NCBI GenBank assembly: GCA_002748285.1
Contig: PDSA01000018.1
Coordinates: 30,383 to 94,382, forward strand
Direction: 5' to 3'
Source of the DNA: Rhodobacterales bacterium
GTDB lineage: Bacteria > Pseudomonadota > Alphaproteobacteria > Rhodobacterales > Rhodobacteraceae
DNA length: 64,000 nt
The notes under the pieces were generated by a model. It was not told the DNA's origin, searched no databases, and was given only the letters and a program-made list of their open reading frames with translations. Shown in pieces: positions 17,809-26,520 of this stretch. Every line of letters begins with the position of its first letter. Within the stretch, counting starts at the first letter, position 1. Position numbers and translations under genes: made by a program.

Positions 17809-19072
17809 GGTCGTGGATCCGCTCGACCGTGGCCCCGACTCCGCGCAGTTTGGCCACAACATGTTCATAGCCGCGGTCCAGATGGTAAACCCGGCTGACC
17901 ACCGTATCGCCTTTGGCCGCCAGACCGGCCAGAATCAGCGACACCGAGGCCCGCAGATCCGTGGCCATCACCGGCGCGCCTTTCAGCTGTTTCACCCCGG
18001 TCACTGTGGCCAGCCCGCCATGGACCTCGATATCGGCCCCCATGCGGATCAGCTCGGGCGCGTGCATGAAGCGGTTTTCGAAAATCTTTTCCTCAAGATG
18101 GCTGACCCCTTGGGCGGTGCAAAGCAGCGCCATCATTTGCGCCTGCAAATCGGTGGGAAAGCCGGGAAACGGTTCGGTCACCACATCCACCGCCTTGATC
18201 GGTCCGCCATGGCGTTTGACCAGCAGGCCGTTTTTGGTCTGGCTAACGTCGATCCCGGCCTGATCCAGCTTCTCGACAAAAGCGCCGATCAGATCCAGCC
18301 GCCCGCCCAGCAGTTCGACTTCGCCGCCGGCAATGGCGGGGGCCAGCATATAGGTGCCCAGCTCGATCCGGTCGGTGATCACCGGATGGGTGGCTCCGTG
18401 CAGACGCTCAACGCCATCAATGGTGATGCTGGAGCTGCCGTCGCCGCTGATCTGGGCCCCCATCTTGCGCAAACAATCCGCCAGATCGACGATTTCGGGT
18501 TCACGGGCCGCGTTGTTGATCACCGTGCTGCCTTTGGCCAGGGTCGCGGCCATCATGATGTTTTCCGTCGCCCCGACCGAGGCAAACGGGAAGTCAATCA
18601 CCGCCCCTTTCAGCCCCTTGGGGGCGCGGGCGTGCAGATAGCCCTCTTTCAGCTCGATCTCGGCCCCCATGGCTTCGAGCGCGTGGATGTGGATATCCAT
18701 TGGCCGTGCGCCAATCGCACAGCCCCCGGGCAGGGACACCGTGGCTTGACCATGGCGGGCCAGCAACGGCCCCAGCACCAGATTTGAGGCGCGCATTTTG
18801 CGCACGATGTCATAATGGGCCAGCGGATTGTCGGCCTTGTGGCTGGACAGGATGATCACATGTCCGTCATCCAGGGTGGACACTTCGGCCCCCAGTGATT
18901 CGAGCAGCTGGGTCATGGTGGCAATGTCTGAAAGCCGCGGCGCGTTGGTCAGCGTCAGCGGTTCTTCGGAAAGCAAGGTGGCGGGCATCAGCGCCAGGCA
19001 GGCGTTTTTCGCCCCTGCAATTGGAATTTGGCCTTTGAGCGCGCCGCCACCTGTTACAACTATCGAATCCAT
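17801..19072 (-). CDS. murA: UDP-N-acetylglucosamine 1-carboxyvinyltransferase
   Basis: Transfers enolpyruvate from PEP to UDP-GlcNAc, the first committed step of peptidoglycan synthesis; target of fosfomycin. At 423 residues it is full length. The substrate lysine is Lys22 in [13 protein letters not shown], and the catalytic cysteine is Cys118 in [15 protein letters not shown], so the fosfomycin-sensitive Cys form is present. Further blocks are [18 protein letters not shown] [17 protein letters not shown] and [19 protein letters not shown] small basic protein gene ends two bases upstream and DUF2948 overlaps its 3' end by eight bases. Confidence 0.97.
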   Translation of the reverse strand: MDSIVVTGGGALKGQIPIAGAKNACLALMPATLLSEEPLTLTNAPRLSDIATMTQLLESLGAEVSTLDDGHVIILSSHKADNPLAHYDIVRKMRASNLVLGPLLARHGQATVSLPGGCAIGARPMDIHIHALEAMGAEIELKEGYLHARAPKGLKGAVIDFPFASVGATENIMMAATLAKGSTVINNAAREPEIVDLADCLRKMGAQISGDGSSSITIDGVERLHGATHPVITDRIELGTYMLAPAIAGGEVELLGGRLDLIGAFVEKLDQAGIDVSQTKNGLLVKRHGGPIKAVDVVTEPFPGFPTDLQAQMMALLCTAQGVSHLEEKIFENRFMHAPELIRMGADIEVHGGLATVTGVKQLKGAPVMATDLRASVSLILAGLAAKGDTVVSRVYHLDRGYEHVVAKLRGVGATVERIHDHG

Positions 19073-19074
19073 CT

Positions 19075-19260
19075 CTACTCGGCCTTTCCTTGGTCGCGAT
19101 TTACCGGCGCTTTGCGGGCCCGAAGCTGGGCTTTGCGCCGTTTCATGTTCTCTTTGAGCGCGGCTTTCAGGCGTTTCTCGCGGTCTGATTGTATTTGCGC
19201 TTTGCCAGAGGGGCCGGAACTGGTTTTTTCCGGGTTTTTATCGCTTGTTTTCTGTTTCAT
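19075..19260 (-). CDS. small basic hypothetical protein
   Basis: Peptide of 61 residues, strongly charged and Lys/Arg-rich ([27 protein letters not shown]), with no hydrophobic segment. It ends two bases before the murA start on the same strand, so it is probably the first gene of the murA operon. The [17 protein letters not shown] core is familiar from small proteins ahead of murA in this family, though I cannot verify that here. It could bind nucleic acid; no function is known. Confidence 0.7.
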   Translation of the reverse strand: MKQKTSDKNPEKTSSGPSGKAQIQSDREKRLKAALKENMKRRKAQLRARKAPVNRDQGKAE

Positions 19261-19347
19261 AGGCCACTGTCTATAGAACTGTCGGGTTTTGGTCCAGATT
19301 GCGCTTGCGTCAAATGTAAAATAGCCCTATTGAGCCCCTCACCGGAG

Positions 19348-19422
<75 letters not shown>

Positions 19423-19541
19423 TTTTCCCAAGACTTTGTTTTTAAAGAAAATAGCCCGTCTGGTGGTCTGCGTTTGTGATTGTTTTACCGCGGGAAAATA
19501 CCCAGTTCAGTGCGGCGCACTGATTCTGCTCTTGCCTGCGC

Positions 19542-20363
19542 CTATCGTCTGGCCGACCAACTGGCTGAGGCGTGTTTTCGGGTGTAAAATTCGCCCATCA
19601 GGCCAATCATGATCAGGACGACTCCCAAAATCAGCGGATAGCTGATCGAGGTGTAATGCGGGTTGTAATTCAAAAAGGTAAAGCCGCGGGCCTGATCAAT
19701 GCTATGAAACAGCGGGTTCCAGTCAAACAGATTGCGCCGTTCGGGCGGTAAGTTGTTGGCCAGAAACATTTTGCCCGAGGCAATCATGTTGGCGCGTGAG
19801 TAAACCGACGAAGCCACCCCGACAAAGGCTGGAAACCAGGGCTTGGCGGCCAGAAACACCATCCCGATCGCCACCCCAGTGAACCATGCCACCAGCAACA
19901 TGCCCATCGCCCGCACCGGATCGAGGATGTAAACTGGGGTAAAGGCCACATGATAGACGAACAGCACCACAAACAACGATAATATCTGGATATAGAGCGA
20001 CCCAAGGGCCGCCGCGCTGATCGCAACCAGCGTGTTCATCGGCGCGTGTTTCATCATCGGCGAGGCCGGCCCTTCTGATCCCACAACCGCGCCTAGTGCC
20101 TTGATGTGGGTCAGAAACAGGAAAATGCCGGACATGATGTAAATCAGGAAATCACCGCGCACCGCCAGCGATTTCAGCCCCAAAATCGAGAACATGACGT
20201 AAAACGCCATCACGAAAACCACGGTTTGCAAAATGTTCATGAACAGCGCCATAAAGGCATTGCCATGGCTTTGCCGCACACTGCGGACCGTGGCGTGATA
20301 GACCAGTTCGGCCAGCCTCAGGCCCGAGGAGAGGGTGCTCTGGTTGGTTTTATACTCAAACAT
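19542..20363 (-). CDS. ABC-2-type polysaccharide export permease (KpsM-like)
   Basis: Membrane protein of 273 residues with about six hydrophobic helices. The long N-terminal cytoplasmic stretch and the C-terminal HSIDQARGFTFLNYNPHYTSISYPLILGVVLIMIGLMGEFYTRKH block resemble permeases of capsule and O-polysaccharide exporters. The ATPase partner is not adjacent and should be sought outside the window. It is transcribed away from cysQ and galU with a 141-base intergenic region containing the short palindrome CAAGAAATTCTTG at 20406-20418. Proximity to glycosyltransferases and a sulfotransferase supports a surface-glycan role, by inference. Confidence 0.82.
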   Translation of the reverse strand: MFEYKTNQSTLSSGLRLAELVYHATVRSVRQSHGNAFMALFMNILQTVVFVMAFYVMFSILGLKSLAVRGDFLIYIMSGIFLFLTHIKALGAVVGSEGPASPMMKHAPMNTLVAISAAALGSLYIQILSLFVVLFVYHVAFTPVYILDPVRAMGMLLVAWFTGVAIGMVFLAAKPWFPAFVGVASSVYSRANMIASGKMFLANNLPPERRNLFDWNPLFHSIDQARGFTFLNYNPHYTSISYPLILGVVLIMIGLMGEFYTRKHASASWSARR

Positions 20364-20504
20364 GGGCGTTCTGACCTGCTGATGGCTGCTGTTTGACCGT
20401 TATGACAAGAAATTCTTGCTGTTTCTTTACCGTAGCATCATAAAAGGCAGATAAAGATAATACAATAACTGCGCAGATAGCAGGCAAATCAAGGAGAGCG
20501 AGCT

Positions 20505-21302
20505 GTGAGTAAAGACGGGATGAGCCGTGTTTTTCGTCGTTTGGCGCTGGAGGCCGGGGCGAAAATCATGGAAATCTATGGGCAGGATGATTTTCAGGTC
20601 AAAACCAAATCCGATGACAGCCCGGTGACCATCGCCGATGTGGCTGCGGATGCGATCATTTCGGCGGGGTTGCGCCGTGCTTTTCCCGATATTCTGCTGG
20701 TGACCGAAGAGCAGGTGGATTCTCACAGCGCCACGGCGGATAATTTCATCATCGTTGATCCGCTGGATGGCACCAAGGAATTCATCAACCGCCGCGGCGA
20801 TTTCACGGTGAATATCGCCTATGTGGAAAACGGAGTGCCGGTGGCCGGGGTGGTGTATGCTCCGGCGCGGGGGCGGCTGTTTTATACCGATGACAGTGGG
20901 CAATCGGTTGAGGAAAGCGGCGATTTTACGCTTGAGACCCCGGGGCCGACCCAGCCGATTTCGGTGTCAAAACCGGATAATGCGGCGCTGGTGATTGTGG
21001 CGTCTAAATCGCATCGGGATCAGTCCACCGATGACTATATCAACAAATATGCGGTGAAGGCGTCCAAAACGGCTGGGTCGTCCTTGAAATTCTGTCTGGT
21101 TGCCACGGGCGAGGCCGATCTTTACCCGCGCATCGGGCGCACGATGGAGTGGGATACGGCGGCGGGCCATGCAGTTCTGGCCGGGGCCGGGGGCGATGTG
21201 GTGCGCTTTGATGACCACAGCCCGCTGCGCTATGGCAAGCCCGATTACGCCAATCCGTTCTTCATCGCGCTCGCGTTAGGGGTTGATTTGAAAAAGCCAT
21301 AG
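20505..21302 (+). CDS. cysQ: 3'(2'),5'-bisphosphate nucleotidase CysQ
   Basis: Mg-dependent, Li-sensitive phosphatase of the inositol-monophosphatase superfamily; converts PAP (3'-phosphoadenosine 5'-phosphate) to AMP. At 265 residues it is full length. The metal-binding motif DPLDGTKEFINRRGDFTVNIAYV is exact for CysQ, and the second motif EWDTAAGHAVLAGAGG is present. The start is a GTG preceded by AAGGAGAG. PAP is the by-product of PAPS-dependent sulfotransferases, and such an enzyme is encoded at 26520, so a supporting role in glycan sulfation is plausible in addition to sulfate assimilation. Confidence 0.94.
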   Translation: MSKDGMSRVFRRLALEAGAKIMEIYGQDDFQVKTKSDDSPVTIADVAADAIISAGLRRAFPDILLVTEEQVDSHSATADNFIIVDPLDGTKEFINRRGDFTVNIAYVENGVPVAGVVYAPARGRLFYTDDSGQSVEESGDFTLETPGPTQPISVSKPDNAALVIVASKSHRDQSTDDYINKYAVKASKTAGSSLKFCLVATGEADLYPRIGRTMEWDTAAGHAVLAGAGGDVVRFDDHSPLRYGKPDYANPFFIALALGVDLKKP

Positions 21303-21478
21303 CAACCCTTGGTTGATTTTCTTCCGGATCGGTGGCAGCTCCTTTGCGGGAACGGCGAAAAAAAACCACAATTCTGCCCGATATTTCGTCAATTCTGCAA
21401 GTACCGCTGTGATGTTAACGATTTAGGCGCTACGATACCCTTGCGTGCCTGATATTTCAAAAAAACGGGCCAAACATA

Positions 21479-22384
21479 ATGAGTGCAACAATGAGAGCGA
21501 AAGTTACAAAAGCAATTTTTCCGGTCGCCGGGATGGGAACGCGGTTTTTGCCTGCGACCAAATCGGTACCCAAAGAAATTATGACATTGGTCGATCGGCC
21601 GTTGATTCAATACGCCATTGACGAGGCCCGTGCCGCCGGGATCAAGGAATTCATCTTTGTCACCTCGCGGGGCAAGGGGGCGTTGGAAGATTATTTTGAC
21701 ATCGCGCCCACGCTTGAGGCCAGCCTGCGCAGATCCGGCAAGACCGATCTGCTGAAGATCCTCAAAGACACCAATATGGAAAGCGGTGCGATTGCCTATA
21801 TCCGCCAGCACAAGGCTTTGGGTCTGGGGCATGCGGTATGGTGTGCCCGCCGTTTGATTGCCAATGAACCCTTTGCGGTGATCCTGCCCGATGATGTGAT
21901 TGCCGCCGAAAAGCCCTGCCTCAAGCAGATGGTTGAGGCACACAGGGAAACCGGCGGCTGTGTGGTGGCGGCCATGGAAGTGCCGCGCGAAAAGGCGGGT
22001 TCTTATGGGATTTTGGACGTCAAGAAAAACACCGATCCGATGGTGCCGGTCAAGGGGATGGTGGAAAAGCCGGCTCCGGGCACCGCACCGTCCAATCTGG
22101 CGGTGATCGGGCGTTATATTCTGACCCCGAATGTGTTGCGCAATCTGAACAAGATCAAGCAGGGCGCGGGCGGTGAAATTCAGTTGACCGATGCGATTGC
22201 CAAAGAAATTGATCAGGGGCGCGATGTTTACGGCTATCGGTTCCGCGGGCAGCGTTTTGATTGTGGTTCCAAGGCTGGTTTTCTGCAAGCCACGGTGGCG
22301 TTCGGTCTGGCCCGTCCTGAGCTGCATGATGAATTCGCGGATTATCTGAGCGACATCATGTCGATGAAACAGGCCGCGCAATAA
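21479..22384 (+). CDS. galU: UTP-glucose-1-phosphate uridylyltransferase
   Basis: Forms UDP-glucose from UTP and glucose-1-phosphate, feeding envelope glycans and UDP-glucuronate. The 301-residue protein starts with the nucleotidyltransferase motif FPVAGMGTRFLPATKSVPKEIMTLVDRPLIQYAI. It continues with GLGHAVWCARRL, ILPDDVI, MVEKPAPGTAPSNLAVIGRYIL and QRFDCGSKAGFLQATV, all diagnostic of GalU. Two ATGs four codons apart (21479 and 21491) are both possible starts. It lies upstream of four glycan-modifying genes on the same strand and may share control with them. Confidence 0.96.
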   Translation: MSATMRAKVTKAIFPVAGMGTRFLPATKSVPKEIMTLVDRPLIQYAIDEARAAGIKEFIFVTSRGKGALEDYFDIAPTLEASLRRSGKTDLLKILKDTNMESGAIAYIRQHKALGLGHAVWCARRLIANEPFAVILPDDVIAAEKPCLKQMVEAHRETGGCVVAAMEVPREKAGSYGILDVKKNTDPMVPVKGMVEKPAPGTAPSNLAVIGRYILTPNVLRNLNKIKQGAGGEIQLTDAIAKEIDQGRDVYGYRFRGQRFDCGSKAGFLQATVAFGLARPELHDEFADYLSDIMSMKQAAQ

Positions 22385-22544
22385 TCCGCCGGGGATGAGG
22401 CTATGACCCGGCTTGACACCTCCCGCTCTGGTTTTGACGGCTGCGGGGTGGGCCTTGCCAGAATGGCCGGGCATGTCAAAGGCGTGGTGTTTGCCATGAT
22501 GAGTGGCGTCACGGGGCTGTCCTGTGCAATAGATGGTCAGGGGC

Positions 22545-23585
22545 ATGTGGGATATCTGGACAGCCTATAGAATGCGCCTGCGGCGGCGCTATTTCCTCTA
22601 TCGGGGTCTGAGAAAGCGCCACCAGCTGCGCCCCCGGTGCAATCGTAGCAAACAGATCGCACCGGGGGCTATTCTGGCTTTTACCACCCTGCGCAATGAA
22701 CGGGTCAGGCTGGAGTATTTCCTGAACTATTACCGCCAGCTGGGGGTCGACCATTTTTTGATGGTGGATAATGCCAGCACCGATGGCTCGGCTGAATATC
22801 TGGCCGAGCAGCCGGATGTTTCGCTCTGGACCACCCCGAAAAGCTACAAGAAATCCCGTTTCGGGGTCGATTGGCTGACCTGGCTGCAAATCCGATATGG
22901 GCACAAGCATTGGTGCCTGACGGTGGATGCCGACGAAATTCTGGTTTACCCGCATTGCGACAGCCGCGATCTGCGCCAGCTCACCGGCTGGCTGGATCAG
23001 CGTGCGATCCCCTCATTTGGCACCATCATGCTGGATATGTATCCCAAGGGGGCGCTGAACGAACAGAGTTACCACGCCGGCCAGAACCCGTTTGAGATTT
23101 TGCGCTGGTTTGATGCCAGCAATTTCCGCAGCCAGATGCAGCCGCATTTGCAAAATCTGTGGGTGCAGGGCGGGGTGCGGGACCGGGTGTTTTTCTCTGA
23201 CCGGCCCGAACGCGCCCCGACCCTGAACAAAACCCCTCTGGTCAAATGGAACCGCCGCTTTGCTTATGTGATGTCGACCCATTCGCTGCTGCCGCGCCGC
23301 CTGAACCATGTGTTCGGACCCCAAGCGACCACCGGCGCGTTGCTGCACAGCAAATTCCTGCCAATGATCAGTGAAAAATCCGCCGAGGAAAAACAGCGCC
23401 GGGAGCATTTCGCCAATAGCAGCCTCTATGACAGCTATTACGAGCGGCTGACCCAAAGCCCGGATTTGTGGTGCGAAAACTCGGTTGAATATAAAGACTG
23501 GCGTCAGCTTGAGGCATTAGGGCTGATGTCCCGGGGGCTCTGGGATGGGGCATCGCCCAAACCGCCGGGGCTGATTTTCACCTGA
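22545..23585 (+). CDS. family 2-type glycosyltransferase (Glyco_tranf_2_4), paralogue 1
   Basis: Putative glycosyltransferase of 346 residues. The N-terminal fold begins LAFTTLRNERVRLEYFLNYYRQLGVDHFLMVDNASTDGS near residue 48, and the metal/nucleotide-sugar DxD equivalent is VDADE. A later block is PSFGTIMLDMYPKGALNE. No membrane segment is visible. The ATG at 22545 aligns with the start of the adjacent paralogue; another ATG at 22533 is in frame. It shares extended identity with the next gene (SLWTTPxSYKKSRFGVDWL, YGHKHW, HSLLPR), so the pair arose by duplication. Donor and acceptor are unknown. Confidence 0.85.
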   Translation: MWDIWTAYRMRLRRRYFLYRGLRKRHQLRPRCNRSKQIAPGAILAFTTLRNERVRLEYFLNYYRQLGVDHFLMVDNASTDGSAEYLAEQPDVSLWTTPKSYKKSRFGVDWLTWLQIRYGHKHWCLTVDADEILVYPHCDSRDLRQLTGWLDQRAIPSFGTIMLDMYPKGALNEQSYHAGQNPFEILRWFDASNFRSQMQPHLQNLWVQGGVRDRVFFSDRPERAPTLNKTPLVKWNRRFAYVMSTHSLLPRRLNHVFGPQATTGALLHSKFLPMISEKSAEEKQRREHFANSSLYDSYYERLTQSPDLWCENSVEYKDWRQLEALGLMSRGLWDGASPKPPGLIFT

Positions 23586-23800
23586 ATTGCCCACGGAAAT
23601 TGATTTCCCATTTACGAATGCCGGCTCAGGCAGTATCCTTGCCGGCAATAACAAGAATAATCGCCGTCATTTCGAGTTGAAATCGCAAGAGGGCCGTATC
23701 GTTTCTGGGCTGTATCGGGTTTGTCAACCTATGGTTAAGGATGAGCTGATAGCACAGGATCAGGCAATGCAGGCTTTATCGCACCACGAACAGGTTTAAG

Positions 23801-24811
23801 TTGGGTTTGTTAACGGCATATGGGCTACGGGTGAGACGCCAGCGCTGGCGGGCGCGGGCGCTTTTGAAATCGCGTGAGCTGCGTCCGGTTGCTTTGCGGG
23901 TGGATCAGATCAAACCCAGCGATATCCTCCTGTTTTCCACAATGCGCAATGAACGCATCCGTCTGCCCTATTTCCTGCGCTATTACCGGGATCTTGGCAT
24001 TAACCATTTTATCTTTGTCGATAATGACAGCGATGACGGCTCGCGCGATTTTCTGGCTGAACAAACGGATGTGTCGCTGTGGACCACGCCCAACAGCTAT
24101 AAAAAATCGCGTTTCGGGGTTGATTGGCTGAACTATCTGCAATCGAAATACGGCCACAAACACTGGACTCTGATCGTGGATGTGGATGAATTTCTGGTCT
24201 ACCCGTTCAGCGACACCCGCCCGCTGGGGGCGTTGACGGATTGGCTGGATGCGTCCTCGATCCCTTCGTTCGGGGCGATGCTGCTGGATATGTATCCCAA
24301 AGGGCAGATGGATGCGGTGCCGTATCGTTCGGGGCAGGATCCGTTTGAGATCGCCTGTTGGTTTGACAGCGGCAATTACACCATCAGGAAAAACGACTAT
24401 TATCACAATCTGTGGATTCAGGGTGGCCCAAGGCTGCGCAATTTCTTTCGCCAAGACCCGGAAAACGCCCCGGCGATGAACAAAATTCCGCTGGTGAAAT
24501 GGGATCGCAAATATACCTTTGTCAGCTCGACCCACACCCTGCTGCCCCGCGGCCTGAATCAGGTCTATCAGGAATGGGGCGGCGAGCAGATTTCCGGCTG
24601 CCTGCTGCACGCCAAATTTCTGGATACCTTTGGCGCCAAGGCCAAAGAAGAGCTGGAGCGCGGCCAGCATTACGCCAACAGCCATGAATACAAAGCCTAT
24701 CACAACGTCATGCAGGACAACCCCGATCTGTGGTGCAAATGGAGCGAGAAATACATCAACTGGCGGCAACTGGAAATTTTGGGCCTGATGTCCAAGGGGA
24801 ACTGGGCATGA
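23801..24811 (+). CDS. family 2-type glycosyltransferase (Glyco_tranf_2_4), paralogue 2
   Basis: Protein of 336 residues, paralogous to the preceding gene over its whole length. Key blocks are LLFSTMRNERIRLPYFLRYYRDLGINHFIFVDNDSDDGS, the DxD-type VDVDEFLVYP and PSFGAMLLDMYPKG. The start is a TTG giving MGLLTAYGLRVRRQRW, chosen because it lines up with MWDIWTAYRMRLRRRY of the paralogue; no ATG lies nearby. Its stop overlaps the next ATG by four bases. Probably a sugar transferase acting on the same glycan as its neighbours. The 215-base gap before it has no convincing gene. Confidence 0.83.
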   Translation: MGLLTAYGLRVRRQRWRARALLKSRELRPVALRVDQIKPSDILLFSTMRNERIRLPYFLRYYRDLGINHFIFVDNDSDDGSRDFLAEQTDVSLWTTPNSYKKSRFGVDWLNYLQSKYGHKHWTLIVDVDEFLVYPFSDTRPLGALTDWLDASSIPSFGAMLLDMYPKGQMDAVPYRSGQDPFEIACWFDSGNYTIRKNDYYHNLWIQGGPRLRNFFRQDPENAPAMNKIPLVKWDRKYTFVSSTHTLLPRGLNQVYQEWGGEQISGCLLHAKFLDTFGAKAKEELERGQHYANSHEYKAYHNVMQDNPDLWCKWSEKYINWRQLEILGLMSKGNWA

Positions 24812-26520
24812 GCGGCTCGGTCGGCATTGTCATGCTGGTGCATAATGCGCTGGATCGGGCGGCGCAGGTGGCGCGGCATTGGGCCGTCAATGGCTGCCCG
24901 GTGGTGATCCATGTCGATCAGCAGGTCTCGGAGGACGCGTATGAGGCCTTTTCCAGCCAGCTTTCCGATCTGCCCAACCTGCTGTTTTGTGATCGCCATC
25001 GCTGCGAATGGGGCAGTTGGTCGCTGGTGCAGGCCTCGCAAACCGCGGCGCAGCTGATGCTGGAGCGCTTTGGCGCGGTGCGCCATGTCTATCTGGCCTC
25101 AGGTTCGTGCCTGCCTTTGCGCCCGGTGCAGGAGCTGGTCGACTATCTCGACGAACGCCCGCATACCGATTTCATCGAATCCGCTACAACGGATGACGTG
25201 CGCTGGGCCGTGGGGGGGCTGGATGCCGAACGCTTTACCCTGCGCTTTCCGTTTTCGTGGAAACGCCAGCGCCGGTTATTTGACGGCTATGTGCGCCTGC
25301 AACGCCGACTGGGCTATAAGCGCAGAATCCCGGCCGGGCTGGTGCCACATCTGGGCTCGCAATGGTGGTGCCTGACCCGGCGCACCCTGACCGCGATTTT
25401 AGAGGATGAAGATCGCGCGATATTTGATCGCTATTTCAAACGAGTATGGATCCCCGATGAATCCTATTATCAAAGTCTGGTGCGGCTTTATTCCACCAAT
25501 ATCGAAAGCCGCTCGCTGACGCTGTCGAAATTCGATTTTCAGGGCAAGCCGCACACTTTTTACGACGACCATCTACAGCTGCTGCGCCGCTCGGATTGCT
25601 TTGTGGCGCGCAAAATCTGGCCCCATGCCAACCGGCTTTATGATGCGTTTCTGGGCGATAACGGTCAGGCAATGAAACGGGCCGAGCCCAACCCGGGCAA
25701 GATCGACCGCATCTTTGCCAAGGCTGTGCAGCGGCGCACCCGGGGCCGCGCCGGGCTTTACATGCAGAGCAGCTTTCCGCGCGAGGATTGGGAACGCGGC
25801 ACGACCCCGTCGGGTTTTTCGATGTTTCAGGGCTATACCGAGCTGTTCGAAGATTTCGAGCCTTGGCTGGCCCGCACCACCGGCGCCACGGTGCATGGGC
25901 ATCTGTTTGCCCCCGATAAGGTCGAATTTGCCCATGGGCAAAAGATTTATAATGGTTGCCTGACGGATTCGCCTCAGGTCCGGGATTATGACCTGAAGGG
26001 CTTTATCACCAATCTGATCTGGAACACCCGTGGCCAGCGGCAGTGTTTCCAGTTCGGCCCCAATGACGTGCAGGGGCTGAACTGGTTTATCGCCAAAGAC
26101 CCCAACGCCACGATCTGGGTGATCACCGGGGCTTGGGTGGTGCCGCTGTTTCATTCCGGCCTCAGCTTTGCCGAAATCCGCAAACAGGCTGCGCGGCTGC
26201 AAAAGATCGAAAGCAAGCATATGGAGGTGTTGCAGACCGTCTATGCCAAGGCGCGGATCAACGTCATGACCATGGCCGAGTTTATCGAGGCACCGATGGA
26301 GCCCCTGCAATCCATTCTGGATGAAATCGGCCCGCGCAAATCCCATGTTCTGTCCGAAGCGCCCAGGATGGTGAATTTGAACGGGTTTGGTGAATTTCTG
26401 CAAAACCTGAAAAATCAGGGGATGCACCCGCATCTGATGGGCGATTTCCCAACCGGCAGCGACCTTGCCCCGGCCGCTTCCAAACCTCGTAAACCTTATC
26501 TGGTAAAGAGTAGACGCTGA
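24808..26520 (+). CDS. Core-2/I-branching-type glycosyltransferase (GT14) with C-terminal DUF5927-like domain
   Basis: Protein of 570 residues. Residues 1-250 match the Core-2/I-branching (GT14) fold: VGIVMLVHNALDRAAQV at the N-terminus, CEWGSWSLVQASQTAAQLML, VYLASGSCLPLRPVQEL, GSQWWCLTRRTL and PDESYYQSLVRLYST. Eukaryotic relatives are beta-1,6-N-acetylglucosaminyl- and xylosyltransferases. Residues from about 320 to 560 (FQGYTELFEDFEPWLARTTGATVHGHLF onward) form a separate domain that I associate with DUF5927 of alphaproteobacteria. The ATG is fused to the previous stop as ATGA, and the stop shares one base with the next ATG, so three genes are tightly coupled. Acceptor unknown. Confidence 0.84.
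   Translation: MSGSVGIVMLVHNALDRAAQVARHWAVNGCPVVIHVDQQVSEDAYEAFSSQLSDLPNLLFCDRHRCEWGSWSLVQASQTAAQLMLERFGAVRHVYLASGSCLPLRPVQELVDYLDERPHTDFIESATTDDVRWAVGGLDAERFTLRFPFSWKRQRRLFDGYVRLQRRLGYKRRIPAGLVPHLGSQWWCLTRRTLTAILEDEDRAIFDRYFKRVWIPDESYYQSLVRLYSTNIESRSLTLSKFDFQGKPHTFYDDHLQLLRRSDCFVARKIWPHANRLYDAFLGDNGQAMKRAEPNPGKIDRIFAKAVQRRTRGRAGLYMQSSFPREDWERGTTPSGFSMFQGYTELFEDFEPWLARTTGATVHGHLFAPDKVEFAHGQKIYNGCLTDSPQVRDYDLKGFITNLIWNTRGQRQCFQFGPNDVQGLNWFIAKDPNATIWVITGAWVVPLFHSGLSFAEIRKQAARLQKIESKHMEVLQTVYAKARINVMTMAEFIEAPMEPLQSILDEIGPRKSHVLSEAPRMVNLNGFGEFLQNLKNQGMHPHLMGDFPTGSDLAPAASKPRKPYLVKSRR

Noticed and set aside
19423..19541. A genomic-island boundary at tRNA-Thr
   Set aside because: No integrase, no direct repeat of the tRNA 3' end and no phage gene is visible nearby.
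23587..23799. A 70-codon frame between the two GT2 genes
   Set aside because: No ribosome site, no family features and unlike the codon use of the neighbours; treated as intergenic.
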